DNA of 37,008 nucleotides, from contig JAADIL010000042.1 of NCBI GenBank assembly GCA_013151355.1, positions 1-37,008 of the forward strand. The letters run 5' to 3'. The notes under the pieces were generated by a model that was not told the DNA's origin, did not search any database, and worked only from the letters and a program-made list of their open reading frames with translations. Of this stretch, positions 20,639-29,163 are shown in pieces (the stretch's first letter is position 1; each line of letters begins with the position of its first letter). This DNA comes from Gammaproteobacteria bacterium (GTDB taxonomy: Bacteria; Pseudomonadota; Gammaproteobacteria; SZUA-152). A program made the position numbers and the translations under genes.

Positions 20639-20929
20639 ATGATAAAAACCACATCTGTGACTCGCCGTAACGCCGCCCTCAAAGACCTGCAACGTATTCC
20701 CGGCACAGGGCCGTCCATTGCCAGCGATTTATACGGGCTGGGTATTACTGCTGTGCAGGATTTGCGCGACAGTGATCCCGAGGCACTGTATGCAGAATTG
20801 TGTGTGCAGGTTGGCCAGCCTGTGGACCGCTGCGTGTTGTACGTGTTTCGCTGTGCCGTCTATTTTGCCTCCTGCCCTGACCCTGTTCCGGAAAAACTCC
20901 AGTGGTGGAACTGGAAAGACCCGGCATGA
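20639..20929 (+). CDS. Helix-hairpin-helix protein, Cdd1/'pathogenicity locus'-like
   Basis: LKDLQRIPGTGPSIASDLYGLGITAVQDLRDSDPEALYAELCVQVGQPVDRCVLYVFRCAVYFAS. Confidence 0.8.
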   Translation: MIKTTSVTRRNAALKDLQRIPGTGPSIASDLYGLGITAVQDLRDSDPEALYAELCVQVGQPVDRCVLYVFRCAVYFASCPDPVPEKLQWWNWKDPA

Positions 20930-21525
20930 ACGGCCTGAGTATTATTGACCTGTACACCCATGAACGCGGCCCTTACTCCTTGCACATTGCCCCGGGTGAG
21001 TGTGTCAGCCTGCGCGGTGATTCCGGCAGCGGCAAATCGCTGTTGTTACGCGCCATCGCCGATCTCGACCCCCATGACGGGGAGATATTGCTCGATGAGA
21101 CCCCCAGCACGCAGATTGCCGCCCCGCAATGGCGCAAACAAGTCGCCCTGCTACCAGCAGAAAGCCAGTGGTGGCAAGACGAAGTTGGCGCTCACTTTTC
21201 AGATGAAAAACCCCCCTGGTTCGAGCCACTGGGCTTTGGCACAGAAACCCTGCACTGGCAGGTAAGTCGTCTCTCCAGCGGCGAAAAACAACGTCTGGCA
21301 CTGGCACGGATACTAGTGAACAAACCCCGCGTGTTGCTGCTGGACGAACCCACCGCCAGTCTGGATGCCGACAATGTCCTCATAGTAGAACGGCTTATCA
21401 GTGAATATCGCCACGATACCGGCGCTGCCGTATTGTGGGTGAGTCACGATGCCCGGCAAGCCGCACGGGTGGGCAGCCGACATTTGCAACTCACCGCCGA
21501 AGGTATCAGGGAACACAGCGCATGA
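20926..21525 (+). CDS. ABC transporter ATP-binding protein, FetA (YbbL)-like
   Basis: Walker A RGDSGSGKS, signature LSSGEKQRLALARIL, Walker B VLLLDEPTASLD; paired with FetB-like permease. Confidence 0.85.
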   Translation: MNGLSIIDLYTHERGPYSLHIAPGECVSLRGDSGSGKSLLLRAIADLDPHDGEILLDETPSTQIAAPQWRKQVALLPAESQWWQDEVGAHFSDEKPPWFEPLGFGTETLHWQVSRLSSGEKQRLALARILVNKPRVLLLDEPTASLDADNVLIVERLISEYRHDTGAAVLWVSHDARQAARVGSRHLQLTAEGIREHSA

Positions 21526-22319
21526 TTACACTCAGCGCCGTGGATCTCACCCTCGCTGCCGGACTGGTGCTGGCCATGGCCGCATTGAGCTGGCGCATGC
21601 AACTGGGGCTCAGCGGACAATTGCTTATCGCGGGTACACGCACCGTGGTGCAACTGCTGCTCATCGGGCTGGTACTAAAAGCACTGTTTGCCAATGTTGA
21701 TTTACTGTGGGTGGCAGGTATTTCGCTGATCATGCTGCTGGCTGCCGGGCGTGAAGTCATGGCTCGCCAACAGCGACGCTTCACCGGCTGGTGGGGTTTC
21801 GGCATGGGCACCGGCGCGATGTTTATCTCATCCTTCGCCATCACTGTGCTGGCGCTGACCACCATGGTTGCCACCGATCCCTGGTATGACCCGCAATACG
21901 CTGTCCCCCTGCTGGGCATGTTACTGGGCAATACCATGAGTGGTATCGCACTGGCGCTGGACCGGCTCACCACCACGGCATGGCAACAACGCGCCATCAT
22001 CGAACAGCGACTGATGCTGGGCGCAACCCGACTGGAAGCCATTGCTGAAATCCGCCGCGACGCCATGCGCAGCGGTATGATGCCGATTATCAACGCCATG
22101 GCCGCCGCCGGGCTGGTGAGCCTGCCAGGCATGATGACCGGGCAGATTCTCGCGGGCAGTCCACCACTGGAAGCCGTGAAATACCAGATTCTGATCATGT
22201 TTTTGATCAGCGCCGGTACCGGTTTTGGAGTAACAACGGCACTGTGGCTGGCCTCAAAACGGTTGTTCGATGAACGGCATCGACTACGGCTGGACAAGCT
22301 TGCCGGACCACGTAACTGA
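21522..22319 (+). CDS. ABC transporter permease, FetB (YbbM)-like (UPF0014)
   Basis: RTVVQLLLIGLVLKALF, PLLGMLLGNTMSGIALALDRL, GATRLEAIAEIRRDAMRSGMMPIINAMAAAGLVSLPGMMTGQILAG. Confidence 0.92.
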   Translation: MITLSAVDLTLAAGLVLAMAALSWRMQLGLSGQLLIAGTRTVVQLLLIGLVLKALFANVDLLWVAGISLIMLLAAGREVMARQQRRFTGWWGFGMGTGAMFISSFAITVLALTTMVATDPWYDPQYAVPLLGMLLGNTMSGIALALDRLTTTAWQQRAIIEQRLMLGATRLEAIAEIRRDAMRSGMMPIINAMAAAGLVSLPGMMTGQILAGSPPLEAVKYQILIMFLISAGTGFGVTTALWLASKRLFDERHRLRLDKLAGPRN

Positions 22320-22356
22320 TCTACAATTTCCCGCTACCCCCACGAAATTCTGCTTG

Positions 22357-22385
22357 TTGACAAAGCAACAGCACACGCCTGATAA
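22357..22385 (+). promoter_or_regulatory. Candidate sigma-70 promoter upstream of the radical SAM gene
   Basis: TTGACA, 17-nt spacer, TGATAA; read by eye only. Confidence 0.3.
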
Positions 22386-22477
22386 CACAGGAAATCACTA
22401 TGGAAAGGCGCTATGATGTCCGTTACCTGTCAGTATCGATAAGAAAGTATGAGTTTATAGACAGGATGTAACCGGGA

Positions 22478-23911
22478 GTGCAGTACATGAATGATGTCAA
22501 TGACTGGATAGGCCTCGCACGCGAAGAACTGATGCGACTGAATGTGGATGAAATTCGGCAATCAGGTCTGCTACCCGGCGGCGGCAAACAATTTTTCCCT
22601 GTGATCGGCTACCCGCCATTAACCATGTTCTCCGAAATGGACGACACTGCCCTGTTCGAAAATTTTGCCCAACGCCCGGCCAGCAAAACCATCGCCTACG
22701 GTCACATTCCCTTTTGTCCCTCGCGCTGTACTTTTTGTCACTGGATCACCAAAACCAAAACCCGGGCCGAAGAGGTAGACGACTACCTTGACCACCTCGA
22801 ACAGGAAATGGCCCTGTACCGTCACAAAATGGGCATGAATGCCATTCCCGCCAGTTCGGTGCTCATCGGCGGCGGCACACCCACTTATTTATCGCCGCAA
22901 CAAATGGAGCGTTTTCTCGCCGCGTTTACCCGGCATTTTGATCTCAGTGACTGCACCCAGTTCTCCATCGAAGCCGAACCCACCACCCTGCTGGGCAAAG
23001 AAGGCATGGAAAAACTGGCCATCATGAAAGACTACGGTGTGCATCGCATCAGCCTGGGCGTGCAATCTTTTGATGACCCTGTGCTCGCCGCCATGGGCCG
23101 TACCCATAACAATGCGGATACACTGGAATCCATTAAACAAATGCGCCGCGCCGGTATCGATAATATCTTTATTGACCTGATTTACGCCTACCCCGGCCAA
23201 ACCGTGGCGCAATGGGTAAAAAACATGCTCACCGCAGTGAACCTGGACATCGAAGGTTATCAACTCTATCGGCTGCGCATTCGCCCGCACGGCGACCGTG
23301 ATGGCAACATCCTCAAAGTACACACCAGCGCACCGGAAAAATTTCCCGAGCCCAACGACATTCAACTGATGAAATACCTGGGTAGCATGATCTCGGAACG
23401 CCACGGCTACGGCGAACACCAGACCCGCATCTTCGCACGCAAGGCCGAAGACATCTCTCATTACCTGCGCGACTGGGCCTGCGACCTCGCCGACGTAACC
23501 GGTGTGGGTGTATCCTCCTGGTCCAACTTGCGCGGCGTGTTTTCCATGAACGTGGGAGATGCCAATCTGGAGAACTACTACCAGTCGGTGCGCCAGGGCA
23601 AAGTCTCCGTGAATCGCGGCAAAATCCGCACCGTAGACGACGAACGTCGGCGCTGTTTCATACTGCCGCTGAAAAATGCGCGAGTCAGCAAAGCACTGTT
23701 TACCGAACGCACGGGAGAAATAATCGAACAGTGTTTTGGTAAAGAAATTAACGGTTTTAAAACACTGGGGCTGATTGCAGAAAATGACAGCCATGTGTGG
23801 CTTACCTCACGCGGCCGTTTTTTTGCCGATGAAATTGCCACCCAGTTTTTTGACCCTGACTACCTGCCCTTCCCGGATGTCACACGCATCGCCGACACAG
23901 CCACGGGTTAA
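22478..23911 (+). CDS. HemN-like (coproporphyrinogen III oxidase family) radical SAM protein, not HemW (likely start 22487)
   Basis: HIPFCPSRCTFCHW (CX3CX2C), SSVLIGGGTPTYLSPQQMERFL, SIEAEPTTL, ISLGVQSFDDPVLAAMGRTH. Confidence 0.88.
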   Translation: MQYMNDVNDWIGLAREELMRLNVDEIRQSGLLPGGGKQFFPVIGYPPLTMFSEMDDTALFENFAQRPASKTIAYGHIPFCPSRCTFCHWITKTKTRAEEVDDYLDHLEQEMALYRHKMGMNAIPASSVLIGGGTPTYLSPQQMERFLAAFTRHFDLSDCTQFSIEAEPTTLLGKEGMEKLAIMKDYGVHRISLGVQSFDDPVLAAMGRTHNNADTLESIKQMRRAGIDNIFIDLIYAYPGQTVAQWVKNMLTAVNLDIEGYQLYRLRIRPHGDRDGNILKVHTSAPEKFPEPNDIQLMKYLGSMISERHGYGEHQTRIFARKAEDISHYLRDWACDLADVTGVGVSSWSNLRGVFSMNVGDANLENYYQSVRQGKVSVNRGKIRTVDDERRRCFILPLKNARVSKALFTERTGEIIEQCFGKEINGFKTLGLIAENDSHVWLTSRGRFFADEIATQFFDPDYLPFPDVTRIADTATG

Positions 23912-23987
23912 GCCCGATACCACCCCGGTTGTAAAACCATCTCATGCCAAACTGGACGTAACGCTCAAACCAGGCATTAATGGTGGC

Positions 23988-25433
23988 ATGGGCCAGGAAA
24001 TTGACCACACCCGTTTCAGTCAACGGGATTTCGATGCTTTTAAACAACGCCTCAGCGAAGAAACCGCGCTGCTCGCTACCTGTTTTGAACAAAACCGCTT
24101 TGATGATGGCCCGCCTGTGGCGGGTTTTGAGCTGGAAGGCTGGCTGGTAGACAAGACATTCTGCCCGGCACCCATTAATGCGGCATTTCTGCAACATCTT
24201 GACAACCCGCGGGTCACCCCCGAACTGGCCACGTTTAATATCGAGTTCAATGTTGAACCAACGGCCCTGCGTGGCACAGCACTCTCCACTCTGGAAACAA
24301 AACTGCAAACCGACTGGCAGGCAGGTTGTGATACCGCGCGCAGTCTGGGGGCTCAACTGGCGATGATCGGTATCCTGCCCACGGTGAGTGATGCCCACCT
24401 GGTGATTGAGAACCTGTCATCCATGAATCGTTATGCCGCGCTGAACAATGAAATCCTGCGTCTGCGTGGCGGTCGGCCGCTGCAACTGGACATTCACGGC
24501 AAGGATATCCTGCGTGTCGGGAACGACGATGTCATGCTGGAGTCCGCCACCACCTCGTTTCAAATTCACTTGCAGGTACCGCCAGCGCTGGCGGTACGCG
24601 CCTATAATGCATCGATCATTGCCTCCGCACCGCTGGTGGCAGTCAGCGCCAATTCTCCCTTTTTATTCGGCAAAAACCTGTGGGCCGAGACACGCATCCC
24701 GCTGTTCGAGCAATCTGTGGAAGTGGGCGGTTACGAAGACGACGCCCACGGCCCCATGCGCCGCGTTACTTTCGGTTCCGGCTATGCACGTCAGTCCATC
24801 ATGGAATGTTTTACCGAAAACCTCGAACATTATCCTGTGTTGCTGCCCACGGTATTTGACAGCCCGCCGGAACAACTGGAACATTTGCGCCTGCACAATG
24901 GCACGTTGTGGCGCTGGAACCGGCCTCTGATCGGTTTTAACGAGCAGGGCATACCGCACCTGCGCATCGAACAACGCGTGGTGCCCGCTGGCCCTACTAT
25001 TGCCGATGCCATAGCCAATGCGGCATTTTATTACGGACTCACCCGGGCACTGTGCGAAACCGGTGTCCCTCCGGAAACCGACATGCCCTTTGCCCGGGCA
25101 CGTGACAATTTTTACGCCTGCGCCCGACAAGGACTCGATGCCCACATCACCTGGCTGAACGGGCAAAAACAACCTGCGCAATCACTGATACTGAAAACCC
25201 TGTTACCCATGGCACATGGCGGACTGATCTCGCTGGGCATTAATGACAAGGACCGTATTCATTTTCTGGGTATCATCGAAGCACGGGTACAAAATGCCTG
25301 CAACGGCGCAACCTGGCAACGCCGTTTTTACGCTGCCCACTGCACAAAGAAGGGCAATGACATGACACAATTATTAACCGTCTATTTACAACACCAGCAC
25401 AGTGGGATGCCAGTGCATGAATGGAACATTTAG
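23988..25433 (+). CDS. Glutamate-cysteine ligase family 2 (GCS2)-like protein; start may be 23877
   Basis: Translation GFELEGWLVDKTFCPAPINAAFL..., NIEFNVEPTALRGTALSTLE, HLVIENLSSMNRYAALN, ATTSFQIHLQVPP, VSANSPFLFGKNLWAETRIPLFEQ. Confidence 0.75.
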   Translation: MGQEIDHTRFSQRDFDAFKQRLSEETALLATCFEQNRFDDGPPVAGFELEGWLVDKTFCPAPINAAFLQHLDNPRVTPELATFNIEFNVEPTALRGTALSTLETKLQTDWQAGCDTARSLGAQLAMIGILPTVSDAHLVIENLSSMNRYAALNNEILRLRGGRPLQLDIHGKDILRVGNDDVMLESATTSFQIHLQVPPALAVRAYNASIIASAPLVAVSANSPFLFGKNLWAETRIPLFEQSVEVGGYEDDAHGPMRRVTFGSGYARQSIMECFTENLEHYPVLLPTVFDSPPEQLEHLRLHNGTLWRWNRPLIGFNEQGIPHLRIEQRVVPAGPTIADAIANAAFYYGLTRALCETGVPPETDMPFARARDNFYACARQGLDAHITWLNGQKQPAQSLILKTLLPMAHGGLISLGINDKDRIHFLGIIEARVQNACNGATWQRRFYAAHCTKKGNDMTQLLTVYLQHQHSGMPVHEWNI

Positions 25434-25466
25434 TACACCGTCAAGGCTGTTTTGGCGGTGTACCAG
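25433..25466. repeat. Palindromic repeat GTACACCGTCAAGGCTGTTTTGGCGGTGTACCAG, copy 1
   Basis: 29/34 identity with 26002-26035; near-palindromic; abuts the stop codon of the GCS2-like gene. Confidence 0.8.
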
Positions 25467-25678
25467 GAGAAAAAATGACTCAATACATCATTGTTTATCT
25501 GGGCGGTGATCAGCCATCTGGTCCAGAGGAAAGTAAACAACATTTTTCGAGATATATGGCTTGGTTATCTTCATTGGGCGACTCAGTCGTTAGTCCTGCA
25601 AATCCGCTTAGGATCGCTCGAACAATAACTGTCTCATTGGTGAGCTGGCCCGGTTTTTTTGAGCGTGTACAAGACTCT

Positions 25679-25701
25679 GGTGGAACCGCTACGCTTGTTC
25701 C
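25679..25701 (-). repeat. Dispersed palindromic repeat, copy 3 (inverted, partial)
   Basis: GGTGGAACCGCTACGCTTGTTCC, exact reverse complement of part of copy 1. Confidence 0.88.
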
Positions 25702-25814
25702 CTGTCTGCATACATCACTGAAGTTGACGTATTCATCATCCGGGTCGGAAATATGTCAGGATCAGGGGAGTGATTTGTTTGTTCCATCTCCTCAAACACA
25801 AGGTAAAACCGCAG

Positions 25815-25840
25815 GGTGGAACAAGCGTAGCGGTTCCACC
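25815..25840 (+). repeat. Dispersed palindromic repeat, copy 4
   Basis: GGTGGAACAAGCGTAGCGGTTCCACC, identical to 12976-13001. Confidence 0.92.
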
Positions 25841-26001
25841 AAAAGATCAAGGGAAGAACAAATGAGTCAATTACACCCAGGGACTTTTCAAATTATGTTG
25901 GACAGTAGCGTATCACCCATACGGTAAATTCAACTATTAAATGGTGCATTTTATACGCTGTTTTAACCTTGGCCCGGTTATTCCATTTATAATTTACCCT
26001 C

Positions 26002-26035
26002 GTACACCCTCAAGACTATTTTGACGATGTACCAG
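26002..26035. repeat. Palindromic repeat GTACACCCTCAAGACTATTTTGACGATGTACCAG, copy 2
   Basis: 29/34 identity with 25433-25466; 17-nt half CTATTTTGACGATGTAC recurs at 31507-31523. Confidence 0.8.
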
Positions 26036-26064
26036 TCTAACCAACAATCCGGTAAAGTCTGGCG

Positions 26065-26259
26065 ATGAATACACAACGATTACTGTTTTTCGGGATACTC
26101 GTTTTACTCGGCGCCTGTAGCACCGAGGAACTCAAACGAGCAGGCTACGATGCCCTTCACCAGCGCCAATGCATCGAACAAACAGGAGAACCCGACTGCG
26201 ACCCAAATTACCCTGACTACAATGAATACCAGAATCAACGCTCGGAAATTCCCGAATAG
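26065..26259 (+). CDS. Small putative lipoprotein (64 aa), unknown function
   Basis: MNTQRLLFFGILVLLGAC lipobox-type signal peptide; short acidic C-terminus. Confidence 0.6.
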   Translation: MNTQRLLFFGILVLLGACSTEELKRAGYDALHQRQCIEQTGEPDCDPNYPDYNEYQNQRSEIPE

Positions 26260-26276
26260 CGTTTGTATCGGCAATC

Positions 26277-27317
26277 GTGCTCACTCTGCTTGACCACATC
26301 CCCAATGGCTTGCTGGACTGCACAGCGCAGGAACTGCATCGCATCCTGCCCGGGCCCACACTGATCCAGTTACCCGGTCGACGACCCCGACCGTTATTTG
26401 TCTCGGTATTGCTGCACGGTAACGAGGGCACCGGACTTTCGGCCATACAATCCCTGTTGAATAAATATCATCAACAGGAATTGCCGCGCGAACTGTGTAT
26501 TTTTATCGGCAATGTCCGCGCGGCGCGGTACGATCAACGCCATCTCCACAACCAGCCGGATTACAATCGCGTCTGGCCCTGTGACGGATTCGGTGATGAC
26601 TGCACGAACAATACACGCGAACACCAGATGATGCGCCAAATTGTGGACCTGCTGCGCGAACGTAATGTGTTTGCCAGTATCGACATACACAACAACACCG
26701 GACTCAATCCCCATTACGGTTGCATCAACAAACTTGATTCCCGCTTCTTTCACCTCGCCACGCAATTTTCCCGCACCGTGGTTTATTTCATCCGCCCTGA
26801 AGGTGTGCAGTCCATGGCCTTCAGTAACATCTGCCCGGCGGTAACAGTGGAATGCGGCAAACCTGACCAACCTCACGGCACCGCGCACGCCGCCGATTTT
26901 ATTAACAGTTGTTTACAACTCTCCAACTTGCCCACACACCCCGTCGCCGCACACGACATGGATTTATTTCATACCGTCGCCACAGTCAATGTGCCAGAAC
27001 ATATCAATATACGTTTTGATGGCAACAGTAATAACAAACCCTGTGCAAACGAAATCTGCTTCCTGCCCGACCTGGACCATCTCAATTTTCACGAACTGGC
27101 AACGGGCATTACTTTGGGTTTTATTGACCCCCGACAAACGAACATTCCACTACAGGTCATCGACGAACAGGGCGAAGATGCCACCCGGCGGTTTTTCCGT
27201 TTACACAACGGTAAATTGCAAACGGCATGTGAAGTAATGCCCTCCATGTTCACCCTGAATACCGAAGTCATTCGCCAGGATTGCCTGGGTTACCTGATGG
27301 AACGCATGGACTGGTAA
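26277..27317 (+). CDS. M14 / succinylglutamate desuccinylase-aspartoacylase-like metallohydrolase
   Basis: LFVSVLLHGNEGTGLSAIQSLL (HGNE), FASIDIHNNTGLNPHYGCIN, AVTVECGKPDQPHG; GTG start. Confidence 0.82.
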   Translation: MLTLLDHIPNGLLDCTAQELHRILPGPTLIQLPGRRPRPLFVSVLLHGNEGTGLSAIQSLLNKYHQQELPRELCIFIGNVRAARYDQRHLHNQPDYNRVWPCDGFGDDCTNNTREHQMMRQIVDLLRERNVFASIDIHNNTGLNPHYGCINKLDSRFFHLATQFSRTVVYFIRPEGVQSMAFSNICPAVTVECGKPDQPHGTAHAADFINSCLQLSNLPTHPVAAHDMDLFHTVATVNVPEHINIRFDGNSNNKPCANEICFLPDLDHLNFHELATGITLGFIDPRQTNIPLQVIDEQGEDATRRFFRLHNGKLQTACEVMPSMFTLNTEVIRQDCLGYLMERMDW

Positions 27318-27442
27318 CTCTCTCAAAGAATATCCACTCATCTTGCAATCAAATGCCTCAGTCACTCGTTACCAGCATTGAAGCACCTTTATTCGACAAA
27401 CCCGTCGGCTAAACCCAGCTGACCAACACGAGGAATATCCGT

Positions 27443-27850
27443 ATGACTTTACCCCGCAACATTACACGCCTGCTCCAGGTTTCCGGTATTAGCCTGTTTT
27501 TGCTCAGCACAACCGCCATGGCCGCCAACGACCCTTCCATTAAGGGTGACTTGCGCACCAATATTCAGCAGGCCATGAATGAACTGATTCAACAACGTAC
27601 AGTGGGTGACCGTTTTAAATTTTACGATGCCATTACCAACAAAGTGCATAACCTGAAACTGGTTGAACTGCATGACGGTATCGTCAAAAAGGGTGATTTT
27701 TATGTAAGCTGTGCCGATTTCGCCGACAGCAAAGGCAATACTGTGGATATGGATTTTATGGTTATCCCCAGCGGCAATAAAATGGTCGCAACGCAAGCAA
27801 TCCTGCACAAAATTGACGGTAAAAAACGTAAATATCATCTGGAAGACTGA
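27443..27850 (+). CDS. Exported protein of unknown function (135 aa)
   Basis: Signal peptide ...GISLFLLSTTAMAAND; C-terminal GDFYVSCADFADSKGNTVDMDFMV...HKIDGKKRKYHLED. Confidence 0.75.
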   Translation: MTLPRNITRLLQVSGISLFLLSTTAMAANDPSIKGDLRTNIQQAMNELIQQRTVGDRFKFYDAITNKVHNLKLVELHDGIVKKGDFYVSCADFADSKGNTVDMDFMVIPSGNKMVATQAILHKIDGKKRKYHLED

Positions 27851-27877
27851 TACGCGTTCATGAACACCGACGGTGTG

Positions 27878-27903
27878 CGGAAACTGCTGTCACGCAGTTT
27901 CCG
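27878..27903. terminator. Hairpin downstream of 27443-27850
   Basis: Perfect 10-bp stem CGGAAACTGC-TGTCAC-GCAGTTTCCG; weak T-run. Confidence 0.5.
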
Positions 27904-27920
27904 TTGCACGTGTTGGTCAA

Positions 27921-28163
27921 GAATGGAACACAATAACTCATACAATTGGCATCTCGGCCTCTGTTCCAGACTTGGCTCTACCTCTCCCATTCATGGGGTC
28001 GTCTGCTTCAGTCCGTCTTCGCCTAAAGCGCCTACTGTTGGTGCCCGTTCTTCAATCACAAAAGCTCAAAACAGAACGACTATTCCTGCACTTTTTCTCA
28101 ATCAGAACGAACGAATACACACTAAATCCGGGCGCCACTTGTATGAGTTATTGTGTTCCATTC
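27921..28163. repeat. MITE-like 243-bp element with 30-bp inverted ends
   Basis: GAATGGAACACAATAACTCATACAATTGGC (27921-27950) versus reverse complement of 28134-28163, 29/30 match. Confidence 0.75.
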
Positions 28164-28305
28164 CTTAGCTCACAACACCACCTGAAGAACAACATTCAGG
28201 CATTACCGTGAATATCAAATATTTCATGCAATATTCTTTTAATTGATGAAGCATAAATAATAGCCCATATGCTACCACTTCAAGAGTAGCATCCAATAAA
28301 CGACC

Positions 28306-28461
28306 CCGCAGCAAGCTGACGGGGGTATTAAACCCAAAGCGATTAATGTCACACCGGCGAAGGCCGGTGTCCAGGGGTTTCAACCTCTGGATTCTGGCCT
28401 GCGCCAGAATGAGACGGTATTCGCAGCAAGCTGCGGGGAATTGAACCCATAGAGATTAAAT
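28306..28461. repeat. REP-like palindromes flanked by direct repeats
   Basis: CCGCAGCAAGCTGACGGGGGTATTAAACCCAAAGCGATTAA (28306) and TCGCAGCAAGCTGCGGGGAATTGAACCCATAGAGATTAAA (28421) flank ACACCGGC-GAAG-GCCGGTGT and CTGGATTCTGGCCTGCGCCAGAATGA. Confidence 0.7.
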
Positions 28462-28608
28462 CTACGAAGTGATTCCCTTTTAACTCATTGAATTTATTTC
28501 AATAAATGTGCAGGCATTAGTGATTGGACGATGCGCTAATCCATTATTGGATAAACAATTAAAGTTTTTTTTCGCCAAACCGTTGATAAGGAAACTTATG
28601 AAAAGCAT

Positions 28609-29076
28609 ATGAAACAGCACATGAAACAATACAATATATCCAGGTGCTCGACAAAAACACCTATTACCCTGTTGTCCTTTATCTGGATTATCGTCAGCCT
28701 GTTTTTTGTTTTTGCCACTAGCCTCACGTTGGCTACAACCGATGATTATCTGAGTGTACTGGAAAATGAAGCTGGCAATACTGCTCCGCCCAAAAAAGTA
28801 TCGGCGGGTGATAACTATCTGGATGCGTTATCCACAGAGGCTGAAGCCAGCGCCCATGTACCAACTAATACAGGCAATACCGGGCCTTCGAAAGAACAGC
28901 TCGCACTGGAAAAGCTTCTGCAAAAAGAAAAACCCACTACCTTCAAATACTACAAAAAACTCAACCGCTGGGATAAGGCAACGGTTGTTGAACTCTACCG
29001 TACCGACAATGCGGATACACCTGCGAAATTTGACCATCTGCGGAAAAAAATACTGGATCTGTATTTTAAACGATAG
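28609..29076 (+). CDS. Exported/membrane-anchored small protein of unknown function with repeated YLxxLxxEA motif
   Basis: Hydrophobic N-terminus, then DDYLSVLENEA and DNYLDALSTEA repeats and C-terminal YYKKLNRWDKATVVELYRTDN...RKKILDLYFKR; start may be 28621. Confidence 0.65.
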   Translation: MKQHMKQYNISRCSTKTPITLLSFIWIIVSLFFVFATSLTLATTDDYLSVLENEAGNTAPPKKVSAGDNYLDALSTEAEASAHVPTNTGNTGPSKEQLALEKLLQKEKPTTFKYYKKLNRWDKATVVELYRTDNADTPAKFDHLRKKILDLYFKR

Positions 29077-29163
29077 TTTGCAACAGTCTGCTTTTCAGTA
29101 ACCTGTTTAAAGCGATAAAAAACCACATGTACCATTTTTAATTACCGCTACGAGAAATACATC

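Larger units (their letters stand above)
25475..25927 (+). pseudogene. Truncated YCII-domain-like protein with repeat-derived C-terminus
   Basis: MTQYIIVYLGGDQPSGPEESKQHFSRYMAWLSSLGDSVVSPANPL is YCII-like; downstream translation includes GWNKRSGSTK, encoded by the palindromic repeat at 25815-25840. Confidence 0.65.

Noticed and set aside
21506-22297. 263-aa minus-strand ORF antisense to fetB-like gene
   Set aside because: Shadow ORF; Ser/Arg/Ala-rich with no domain, opposite a clear UPF0014 permease.
22889-23794. 301-aa minus-strand ORF antisense to the radical SAM gene
   Set aside because: Overlaps the radical SAM CDS completely; composition typical of antisense reading.
27860-28211. Overlapping + strand ORFs of 102 and 112 aa
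   Set aside because: Mostly within the 27921-28163 inverted-repeat element; translations look non-protein-like.
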